From an uncultured Clostridia bacterium (GTDB lineage Bacteria; Bacillota_A; Clostridia; Christensenellales; CAG-138): a stretch of DNA of 6,085 nt. The stretch covers positions 1-6,085 of the forward strand of contig CALFIV010000361.1 of NCBI GenBank assembly GCA_937877295.1, read 5' to 3'. The notes beneath the pieces were generated by a model, which had not been told where the DNA came from, ran no database searches, and was given only the letters and a program-made list of their open reading frames with translations. This document shows positions 1 through 5,637 of the stretch, piece by piece. The position numbers and the translations under genes are program-made. Positions within the stretch are counted from its first letter, which is position 1, and each line of letters begins with the position of its first letter.

Positions 1-539
1 CCCGGCGCTTCGTTGACGACGACCGGGGTCTTGCCGATCTCGATGCACAGATTCTTCGTCCACTCGACGAGCTCTGCGGGCGTATTTGCGCCGGAGATGA
101 CTTCGACAAGCTTCATGACCGGAACGGGATTGAAGAAGTGCATACCCACCATCGGATGCATGAGGCCCTTTGCCATTTCGGTGATCGACAGCGAAGACGT
201 GTTGGTCGCAAAGACGGTCTCCTCCTTGCAGAGCGTGTCAAGACGCGCAAGCAGCTCCTTCTTGACCGCCATGTTCTCCGCAACGCACTCGATGACGAGA
301 TCCGCATCGGCTGCCGCCGCGACTTCGTCCACGACGATGCGGCTCAACAGATCGTCTGCCGCTTCCTGCGTCATCTTGCCCTTTGCAACGCGCTTGTTGA
401 GCGAAGCCGCGAGCTTATCCTTGTGCCGCTGCGCGCTCTCCACGCTGGTGGCATACAGCAGAGCCGTATGACCGTGACCCGCAAAGACCTGTGCGATACC
501 GCTGCCCATCGTTCCTGCGCCGAAAATTGCAACTTTCAT
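1..539 (-). CDS. hbd: 3-hydroxybutyryl-CoA dehydrogenase, N-terminal part (cut by window edge)
   Basis: This enzyme reversibly reduces acetoacetyl-CoA to 3-hydroxybutyryl-CoA in the cytoplasmic butyrate pathway. About 180 residues of a protein usually near 280 residues are present; the C-terminal helical domain lies beyond the left edge, and the visible part ends in the family motif NEAPG. The start is ATG at 537-539, preceded on the minus strand by AGGAGG (547-552) with a 7-base spacer. The Rossmann glycine loop GAGTMGSG is at residues 7-14. NTSSLS (113-118) supplies the substrate-binding serine and GMHFFNP (132-138) the catalytic histidine. Clostridial Hbd normally ends the second beta strand with an acidic residue (LRDI); here the aligned stretch is LYATS, with Ala at about residue 30, so cofactor preference may differ. 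It lies 46 bases downstream of crt and is probably cotranscribed with it. The family call is secure; choosing butyryl-pathway Hbd over another 3-hydroxyacyl-CoA dehydrogenase rests on similarity and context. Confidence 0.95.
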   Translation of the reverse strand, partial: MKVAIFGAGTMGSGIAQVFAGHGHTALLYATSVESAQRHKDKLAASLNKRVAKGKMTQEAADDLLSRIVVDEVAAAADADLVIECVAENMAVKKELLARLDTLCKEETVFATNTSSLSITEMAKGLMHPMVGMHFFNPVPVMKLVEVISGANTPAELVEWTKNLCIEIGKTPVVVNEAP

Positions 540-585
540 GTTTGTTCCTCCTGATTTTGTAGATGTGATCGGGTCTTGCCCGTGT

Positions 586-1365
586 TTACCGGTTCTGATA
601 GGGCTCATGTCTGCGCTTCTCCAGGAATGCGCCCATGCCCTCTCTCTGGTCTTCCGTCTCAAAGCAGCTGCCGAACAGCGTTTCTTCGAGAACGATCGCT
701 TCGTCTATCGGAAGCGCAAGGCCTTCGTTGATCGCTGTTTTGCAGGCGCGCACCGCTATCGGCGCGTTCCTTGCGATCGTCTCGGCGAGCTTTTCCGCAG
801 CGCCCATCAATTCCTCCGCGGGATAAACGGCGTTGACCAGTCCGATGCGCAGCGCTTCGTCGGCTTTGATGTTCTTTGCCGAATAGATGAGCTGTTTTGC
901 CATGCCCGGTCCGATCAGACGCGCCAATCTCTGCGTGCCGCCGAAGCCCGGTGTGATGCCAAGCCCGGTTTCCGGCTGTCCGAACACCGCGGTATCGGAA
1001 CAGATACGGATGTCGCACGCCATCGAAAGCTCACACCCGCCGCCGAGCGCATAGCCGTTGACCGCCGCAATCGTCGGGATCGGCAAGCATTCGAGCCTGC
1101 GGAAGACGTCGTTGCCCTTCTTACCGAACGCCTGACCCTCCGCCTTTGTGAGCGAACACATTTCGCCGATGTCCGCGCCTGCGACAAACGCCTTTTCACC
1201 GCTGCCTGTGAGGATCAGTACACGGATCTCTGCATCCCGGCGCACCGCGTCGAGCAGTTCGTTCAACTCGTCGAGCACTGCGGAGTTCAAAGCATTCAGC
1301 GCTTTCGGGCGATCAATCGCCGCAACGGCGATCTGCCCTTTCTTTTCCAACCGGATCTGCGTCAT
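586..1365 (-). CDS. crt: Short-chain enoyl-CoA hydratase (crotonase)
   Basis: Crotonase interconverts 3-hydroxybutyryl-CoA and crotonyl-CoA in the cytoplasm, the step next to Hbd in butyrate metabolism. The protein has 259 residues, a normal full length, and resembles clostridial Crt end to end as I recall it (RPKALNALNS near the N-terminus, a C-terminus rich in basic residues ending NR). The oxyanion-hole segments are VAGADI (61-66) and ALGGGCE (106-112). The two catalytic glutamates are present at Glu112 in GGGCELSMACD and Glu132 in GQPETGLGITPGFGGTQRL. The ATG start at 1363-1365 is preceded by AAGGAG (1372-1377) with a 6-base spacer and lies about 33 bases inside the predicted transcription start. 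Downstream comes a 46-base gap and then hbd. A small hairpin with a four-pair stem (570-582) lies just past the stop codon, but it has no T run and should not end transcription. No key residue is missing. Confidence 0.97.
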   Translation of the reverse strand: MTQIRLEKKGQIAVAAIDRPKALNALNSAVLDELNELLDAVRRDAEIRVLILTGSGEKAFVAGADIGEMCSLTKAEGQAFGKKGNDVFRRLECLPIPTIAAVNGYALGGGCELSMACDIRICSDTAVFGQPETGLGITPGFGGTQRLARLIGPGMAKQLIYSAKNIKADEALRIGLVNAVYPAEELMGAAEKLAETIARNAPIAVRACKTAINEGLALPIDEAIVLEETLFGSCFETEDQREGMGAFLEKRRHEPYQNR

Positions 1366-1404
1366 GGAATTCTCCTTTCCGAGAGGCCATAGATACTTAA
1401 AATA

Positions 1405-1433
1405 ATTATAATACCTCGCAGTCCGTTTCGCAA
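1405..1433 (-). promoter_or_regulatory. Sigma-70-type promoter for crt-hbd
   Basis: Read on the minus strand, this has a -35 element TTGCGA (1428-1433), a 17-base spacer and a perfect -10 element TATAAT (1405-1410). Transcription would begin near 1398, giving a leader of roughly 33 bases before the crt ATG. The spacing and the match to consensus are both good. The -10 lies in an AT-rich patch that stands out from the GC-rich surroundings. I see no clear operator palindrome, and no Rex-like TTGTTAA...TTAACAA site, overlapping it. Confidence 0.75.
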
Positions 1434-1471
1434 GGTTTATTCCTGTATATTTCCGCTTTTTCAGATTTCGA

Positions 1472-1500
1472 TTGTGCGGTTTCGCGCGCTGTGTTATAAT
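1472..1500 (+). promoter_or_regulatory. Sigma-70-type promoter (extended -10) for the permease-GNAT unit
   Basis: This has a -35 element TTGTGC (1472-1477), a 17-base spacer and a perfect -10 TATAAT (1495-1500). The TG at 1492-1493, one base before the -10, makes an extended -10. Transcription would begin near 1507, leaving a leader of about 26 bases before the GTG start at 1533. The -35 elements of this promoter and the leftward crt promoter are about 38 bases apart, so a single bound protein could affect both, but I see no convincing operator. Confidence 0.75.
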
Positions 1501-1532
1501 AGCGGGCGGATGGTTTTTCCGGGAGGTTCGGT

Positions 1533-2444
1533 GTGGAACGCAACAAAAAAATCCTCGGGCATGTCTATGCGCTGTTTTCCGTCATTGTATGGGGCAGCTG
1601 CTATGTGCTGACCAAAAATCTGCTGAACGCAGGGTTCACGCCCTTGCAGATCACGCCGATCCGCATGGCACTTGCATACGTCGCGCTGCTTTTGATGCGT
1701 CCGAAGTTTCAAAAGCTGCCCGTCAAAGACGAACTGATCTTTGTCCTGATCGGGTTGTTCGGCGGCAGCGTCTATTTCTTTTTGCAAAACACCGCGCTCA
1801 ATCTGACCTACGCGGCAAACGTCAGCATCATTGTCTGTCTCAGTCCGATCTTTACGGCGGTCCTCGCCGCTATCTTCAGCCGCGGCAACGAGCGGCTCGG
1901 GAAGTTCTTGCTGTTCGGTTCGCTTCTTGCGATCGTCGGCGTGGTGCTGGTCGTCTTAAACGGCAGCCTCCGGTTTCATCTGAGCCCCGCGGGCGATCTT
2001 TTAGCCCTTGCCGCGGGCATTTCTTGGGCAGTCTATTCGGTTCTCATCAAGCGCTACACCGAAACCATGGACGACTTCCTTGTGACGCGGCGCGTGATGT
2101 TCTGGGCGTTTGTGACCTCCGTGCCGATGATGCTCGCGATAGACGGCATGCCCAACCTCGCGCCGCTGTTCACGCAGTCCAAAGCGCTGCTTTCGTGGCT
2201 GTTTCTCGGGATCTTGGGCAACGCAGTCTGCTTTGCGATCTGGAATATCGCATTCCGTCGGCTCGGCGTGGTAGTAACGAACAACTATCTTTATGCCTCG
2301 CCGTTTGTCACGCTGATCGTGGGATGGCTGCTGCTCAATGAACCGATCTCCTGGATGGGCATTCTCGGCGCGGTGCTGATCACCGCGGGCGTCATCCTTG
2401 CACAGCGGGATAAGCGCAACGATCCGAAGGAGGGCGTCGCATGA
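1533..2444 (+). CDS. EamA/DMT-superfamily permease
   Basis: This is an inner-membrane transporter of the drug/metabolite transporter (EamA) family, whose members mostly export amino acids, amines or other small metabolites; the substrate cannot be read from the sequence. The protein has 303 residues, typical for the family, and shows two repeated EamA halves of about five helices each. Hydrophobic segments lie at roughly 8-28, 36-55, 68-88, 95-115, 124-143 (first half) and 152-172, 184-203, 219-240, 247-268, 272-290 (second half). Each half has the usual fourth-helix signature: SPIFTAVLAAIF (104-115) and ASPFVTLIVGWLLLNEP (255-271). The start is GTG at 1533-1535, supported by GGGAGG (1521-1526) 6 bases upstream and a promoter just before it. 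The stop overlaps the next start by 4 bases (ATGA, 2441-2444), implying translational coupling with the acetyltransferase. A role in exporting a product of the neighbouring pathways is possible but unsupported. Confidence 0.93.
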   Translation: MERNKKILGHVYALFSVIVWGSCYVLTKNLLNAGFTPLQITPIRMALAYVALLLMRPKFQKLPVKDELIFVLIGLFGGSVYFFLQNTALNLTYAANVSIIVCLSPIFTAVLAAIFSRGNERLGKFLLFGSLLAIVGVVLVVLNGSLRFHLSPAGDLLALAAGISWAVYSVLIKRYTETMDDFLVTRRVMFWAFVTSVPMMLAIDGMPNLAPLFTQSKALLSWLFLGILGNAVCFAIWNIAFRRLGVVVTNNYLYASPFVTLIVGWLLLNEPISWMGILGAVLITAGVILAQRDKRNDPKEGVA

Positions 2445-3394
2445 ACGAGACCGTCACGCTCGTGCCCATGACGGCGGACCTGTACCACGCATATGCGAAG
2501 GACTATCAGAACGATCCGGATCTCTATACGGACAAGAGCAAATACACGCCGTACGTGTATGACAAAGAGACCGCAGACCGCTATATTCAGCGGCAGATCG
2601 ACCGCAAGCGGATCTTCTTTGCGATTATGGCAGGCGGCGAACCGGTAGGCGAGCTGATTCTCAAAAACATCGAACCGCACGTTTCGGCAACCCTCGGGAT
2701 CACCATGAAAAACGCCGCATACAAGGACCGCGGCTTCGGCACGCAGGCGGAACGGCTGGCGATCGACTACGTATTCCACACACTGGATATTCCCGTGCTG
2801 TATGCCGACGCGATCCTTTCGAACACACGCAGTCAGCACGTTCTGGAGAAAGTCGGCTTCCGGCTGATCAAAACCGAGGGCGATTTCAAATACTACCGCA
2901 TCGAACGGAATAAGCTGCTTCCCTGCTGCTTACATCGCAAAACAGAGGGTTTTATGATCACAGAGGTCAATCATACAACCGTCTTGCAGGCGGCGACGGT
3001 GCATTCCATATCGTGGCAGGCGTCGCACCGTTCGTTCTGCACGCCCGAATTTATCGCGGCGCATACGCCGGAACGTCAGCGCACATATCTGTGCAAAAAG
3101 ATGGAGAACGGCAGCAGGTTCTACCTTCTCACGAATCCCGATCCGGTCGGCATCGTTTCCGTGACCGGCAACCTGATTGAGGACCTGTACGTACTTCCGG
3201 ACAGACAGAACCGTGGATACGGCATCAAGCTGCTGCAATTTGCCGTTCGTCAGTGTTGCGGCACTCCGACGCTCTGGATTCTGGAAAATAACACGGATGC
3301 AGCGCGTCTGTACCGCAGAATGGGATTCAAGGAAACGGGAAACGTCCGAGTCGTTCCGAACGGACGCAATGAAATCGAGTTTTCTCGAGAATAG
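2441..3394 (+). CDS. Tandem double-GNAT N-acetyltransferase (probable fusion of two genes)
   Basis: The 317-residue protein holds two complete GNAT (acetyl-CoA-dependent N-acetyltransferase) domains. Domain 1 (about 1-156) is of the RimJ/RimL type, with the acetyl-CoA loop DRGFGT (96-101) and the helix NTRSQHVLEKVGF (128-140). Domain 2 (about 172-317) has its own loop QNRGYG (256-261) and the segment NNTDAARLYRRMGF (283-296). The joining stretch, about 157-171, is cysteine-rich, unlike either domain, and reads like translated spacer. Met172 (ATG at 2954) is preceded by AGAGGG (2944-2949), so domain 2 may also be made separately. The first start is well supported by AAGGAGGG (2427-2434), 6 to 7 bases before ATG 2441, and by the 4-base overlap with the permease gene. 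Substrates are unknown; RimL-like domains act on protein N-termini, amines or antibiotics. A sequencing or assembly indel joining two genes is an alternative explanation. Confidence 0.9.
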   Translation: MNETVTLVPMTADLYHAYAKDYQNDPDLYTDKSKYTPYVYDKETADRYIQRQIDRKRIFFAIMAGGEPVGELILKNIEPHVSATLGITMKNAAYKDRGFGTQAERLAIDYVFHTLDIPVLYADAILSNTRSQHVLEKVGFRLIKTEGDFKYYRIERNKLLPCCLHRKTEGFMITEVNHTTVLQAATVHSISWQASHRSFCTPEFIAAHTPERQRTYLCKKMENGSRFYLLTNPDPVGIVSVTGNLIEDLYVLPDRQNRGYGIKLLQFAVRQCCGTPTLWILENNTDAARLYRRMGFKETGNVRVVPNGRNEIEFSRE

Positions 3395-3407
3395 GATCAT
3401 ATCATAC

Positions 3408-3436
3408 AAAAAGCCCGACCATACGATCGGGCTTTT
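3408..3436. terminator. Bidirectional rho-independent terminator between convergent units
   Basis: A perfect ten-pair inverted repeat, AAAAGCCCGA (3409-3418) and TCGGGCTTTT (3427-3436), encloses an 8-base loop. The GC core is followed by a T run on each strand: TTTT then A on the plus strand, and five T's on the minus strand. It lies 13 bases after the GNAT stop codon and 13 bases after the CoA-transferase beta stop codon, so it can end both the rightward and the leftward transcript. Confidence 0.9.
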
Positions 3437-3449
3437 ATCATGCAATTGA

Positions 3450-4118
3450 TCAGTCGATCATGCTCTTGAGGTTCTCCGCAACCGTGATCGGCGCGGCGGT
3501 TGCCGCCTTGACGTCGTCGACGGTGAATTCGGGGTTGATTTCGGTCATGAGAAGACCGTTTTCGGTGACCTCGAGTACGCACATTTCGGTGATGATCTTC
3601 TTCACGCAGTGCGATGCGGTCAGCGGCAGACGGCACTTTTCAAGGATCTTGGGATTGCCCTTCGCGGTGTGCTCCATGCAGACGATGCAGTTGCGCGCGC
3701 CGACGCACAGATCCATTGCGCCGCCCATGCCGGGCATTCTCTTTCCGGGAATGATCCAGTTCGCGAGGTTGCCCTCCGCATCAACTTCGAGCGCGCCGAG
3801 GAAGCACGCGTCGACATGACCGCCGCGGATCAAACCGAAGTTCGTTGCGGAATCGATGAAGCCGCCGCCGAACGCTACGGAAGCGACGTTGCCGCCCGCG
3901 TCGACGACATGATACGGATCGAAGTTCGCGTCGCCCTCTTTGGGCGTTGCGCCTGCGCCGACGATACCGAGCTCCGCATGGATGACAAGGTCTACGCCTT
4001 CGGGAAGGAATCCCGGGATCATGGTCGGAAGACCGATGCCGAGGTTGACGACGTCGCCGTCCTTCAGCTCTTTTGCGCAGCGCTTGGCGATAAAGGCTTT
4101 GATTTCAGACTTATCCAT
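3450..4118 (-). CDS. atoA: Class I CoA-transferase beta subunit (butyrate/acetoacetate CoA-transferase type)
   Basis: This is the beta subunit of a two-subunit 3-oxoacid/short-chain acyl CoA-transferase, which carries the glutamate that forms the CoA thioester intermediate. Butyryl-CoA plus acetoacetate as the substrate pair is inferred from context. The protein has 222 residues, a normal AtoA/CtfB length. Family segments seen: GDVVNLGIGLPT (21-32), LIRGGHVDACFLGALEVD (96-113), ANWIIPGK (119-126), PGMGGAMDL (129-137) and LPLTA (164-168). The probable catalytic Glu49 lies in HAELGIVG, where AtoA and CtfB have SENG, so the local motif is altered. An ATG farther upstream (4214) would extend the protein by 32 basic, non-family residues overlapping the alpha gene. 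I chose ATG 4118 because family homology begins there and AAGGAG (4129-4134) precedes it. Its start shares one base with the alpha subunit stop (TAATG, 4116-4120). The symbol ctfB would be equally suitable. Confidence 0.92.
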   Translation of the reverse strand: MDKSEIKAFIAKRCAKELKDGDVVNLGIGLPTMIPGFLPEGVDLVIHAELGIVGAGATPKEGDANFDPYHVVDAGGNVASVAFGGGFIDSATNFGLIRGGHVDACFLGALEVDAEGNLANWIIPGKRMPGMGGAMDLCVGARNCIVCMEHTAKGNPKILEKCRLPLTASHCVKKIITEMCVLEVTENGLLMTEINPEFTVDDVKAATAAPITVAENLKSMID

Positions 4119-4810
4119 TATTTTTTGTCTCCTTCCACGATGTAGTCCACGCACATGCCGTAGGTGTGGATGTTTTCGGGTTCGATCTCGCCTACCGGAA
4201 CGAGGTATTCGCACTCGGCGATGACCGTGTCCGCCGCCGTCGCCATGACGGTGTTGAAGTTGCGCATCGTGCCCTTATACCAGCAGTTGCCGGCTTCGTC
4301 GCACTTGTACGTACCGAGCAGCGCGAAGTCTGCACGGATCGGCTTCATCAGCAGGTACTGCTTGCCGTCGATTTCCTGCTTACCCATGCAAAGCGGGCTT
4401 TCTTCGATCAGGGTATCGACGCCGACCGGCGTGAGCACACCGCCCAAGCCTGCGCCGCCTGCGCGGATGCATTCCGCCATCGAGCCCTGCGGGATCAGGT
4501 TGACCTCGAGCGTTCCCTCGTTCATCTGCTGGCCGACTTCGGGCGTCATGCCGACGTGCGTTGCGATTACGCGCTTGACCTGATGATTGTGAATGAGCTC
4601 GGCAATGCCGAAGAATTCTTCGCCCATCGGACCGACTGCGCGGCCCATATCGTTGGCGATCAGCGTCAAGTCCTTCGTGCCGAGCTTGACAAGCTCCTTG
4701 ACGATGGCGAGCGCCTGGCCGCAGCCCAAGAATCCGCCGCACATAACGACAGCGCCGTCGGGGATCAATTTCGCTGCCTGTTCGGCAGTGAGTACCGGTT
4801 TCTTTGCCAT
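4118..4810 (-). CDS. atoD: Class I CoA-transferase alpha subunit (butyrate/acetoacetate CoA-transferase type)
   Basis: This is the alpha subunit of the heteromeric CoA-transferase completed by the next gene. In lysine fermenters this enzyme moves CoA from butyryl-CoA to acetoacetate, giving butyrate and acetoacetyl-CoA. The protein has 230 residues, close to AtoD/CtfA. Family features are CGGFLGCG (24-31), the IANDMG region (51-56), LIPQGSMAECIRAGGAGLGG (105-124) followed by LTPVGVDT (126-133), DEAGNCWYKGT (171-181) and a C-terminal HTYGMCVDYIV (215-225). I chose ATG 4810, which has a strong AGGAGG (4819-4824) with an 8-base spacer. A GTG at 4852 overlaps the kamE stop as GTGA but has no ribosome binding site and would add 14 non-family residues. 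It lies 38 bases after kamE and one base overlaps the beta gene, so it belongs to the kam operon. Substrate specificity is inferred from family and neighbours. Confidence 0.93.
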   Translation of the reverse strand: MAKKPVLTAEQAAKLIPDGAVVMCGGFLGCGQALAIVKELVKLGTKDLTLIANDMGRAVGPMGEEFFGIAELIHNHQVKRVIATHVGMTPEVGQQMNEGTLEVNLIPQGSMAECIRAGGAGLGGVLTPVGVDTLIEESPLCMGKQEIDGKQYLLMKPIRADFALLGTYKCDEAGNCWYKGTMRNFNTVMATAADTVIAECEYLVPVGEIEPENIHTYGMCVDYIVEGDKK

Positions 4811-4818
4811 TGAAAGTT

Positions 4819-4824
4819 CCTCCT
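4819..4824 (-). promoter_or_regulatory. Ribosome binding site deciding the CoA-transferase alpha start
   Basis: On the minus strand this reads AGGAGG, part of AAAAGGAGG, with an 8-base spacer to ATG 4810. The competing GTG at 4852 has no comparable site, so this motif fixes the start and leaves a 38-base gap to kamE. Confidence 0.85.
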
Positions 4825-4848
4825 TTTGATATATCTTTGGGACACGAA

Positions 4849-5637
4849 TCACTTCATGCCGCGTTTGACCATTTCGGTGACGACAAAGCTCGCCACGTCG
4901 TCGCCGTACGTGCCTGCGCCGAAGCCGGCGTCAAAGCCGAGCTCCTTCGCAAGCTCATGGGTGATGCGCGGACCGCCGCACACAACCACAAACCGGTCTC
5001 TGAGGCCTTCGGCCTCCAGAAGCTCGATCAGGTTTGTGAGATTCTGGATGTGAATGTCCTTTTGCGTGACCGTCTGCGAAACGAGCAGCGCGTCGGCATT
5101 GACCTCGAGCGCCTTCTTGATGAAGTCCTCGTTGGGTACTTGCGAACCGAGGTTGTACGCCTCGATCATTTCGTAGCGCTCCACGCCGTAATGCCCCGCA
5201 AAGCCCTTGCGGTTCATGATCGCGTCGATACCGACCGTATGCGCATCCGTGCCGGTGGACGCGCCGACCATGACGACCTTGCGGCCGATGTGCTCGCGGA
5301 TGTAATCGTTGGTCTCCTCCATGCTCATGACGTCGGATTCGACGGTGATGACATGGATATCCTCGTAGTTGACGGAATGCACGCAGCTGCCGTAGACGAC
5401 GTAGAACGTAAATTCCTTGTCGAGCGGAGCATGATGCGCGACGTTCGGCTCCTCAAGGCCCATCTTCTTTGCGATCTGACGCGCCGCTTCCACGCCGCGC
5501 TCGTCGTCCTTGACGGGCAGCGTAAAGCTGAGCTGCACCTTGCCGTCGTTCATCGTATCACCGTAGGGCTTCAGATGCGTGAGGTCCAGCGTGGTGTCGA
5601 AGTCGATCTTGTGGGTGTTATACAGTCCGCTGCTCAT
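4849..5637 (-). CDS. kamE: Lysine 5,6-aminomutase beta subunit (B12- and PLP-binding)
   Basis: This is the cobalamin-binding subunit of D-lysine/beta-lysine 5,6-aminomutase, which uses adenosylcobalamin and pyridoxal phosphate to move the terminal amino group by one carbon. On beta-lysine it gives 3,5-diaminohexanoate in lysine fermentation. The 262 residues match clostridial KamE from MSSGLY onwards. The B12 motif DAHTVG is at 131-136, with His133 as the cobalt ligand, and continues as SQT (187-189) and GG (221-222) of the cobalamin Rossmann fold. Lys144 in MNRKG matches the lysine that holds PLP in the Clostridium sticklandii enzyme, with identical numbering for both residues. The N-terminal part (about 1-85, including KPYGDTMNDG) is the subunit-contact region of the family. 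ATG 5635-5637 overlaps the kamD stop as ATGA, with AGGTGG in the end of kamD as the likely ribosome binding site, so the two subunits are probably coupled in translation. The ornithine 4,5-aminomutase large subunit is unlikely because it is a much longer protein. Confidence 0.97.
   Translation of the reverse strand: MSSGLYNTHKIDFDTTLDLTHLKPYGDTMNDGKVQLSFTLPVKDDERGVEAARQIAKKMGLEEPNVAHHAPLDKEFTFYVVYGSCVHSVNYEDIHVITVESDVMSMEETNDYIREHIGRKVVMVGASTGTDAHTVGIDAIMNRKGFAGHYGVERYEMIEAYNLGSQVPNEDFIKKALEVNADALLVSQTVTQKDIHIQNLTNLIELLEAEGLRDRFVVVCGGPRITHELAKELGFDAGFGAGTYGDDVASFVVTEMVKRGMK

Noticed and set aside
570..582. Hairpin CGGG-loop-CCCG between crt and hbd as a terminator
   Set aside because: The stem has only four pairs and no T run follows, so it is too weak to call a terminator and may be chance.
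538..1392. A 284-codon open frame on the plus strand
   Set aside because: It is antisense to crt, rich in Arg, His and Cys, and has no recognisable family. Crt on the other strand has full-length family features and a proper ribosome binding site.
1391..1415. AT-rich patch as an operator palindrome
   Set aside because: Short self-complementary stretches such as ATAATTAT are expected by chance in AT-rich sequence, and the patch is explained by the leftward -10 element.
1472..2341. A 289-codon plus-strand frame overlapping the permease gene
   Set aside because: It begins in the promoter -35 element and is a basic, cysteine-rich shadow of the permease, which has ten helices and a well-placed ribosome binding site.
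4119..4214. N-terminal extension of the CoA-transferase beta subunit from an ATG at 4214
   Set aside because: The added 32 residues are strongly basic and unlike the family, and they overlap the alpha gene. ATG 4118 has a ribosome binding site and marks where homology begins.
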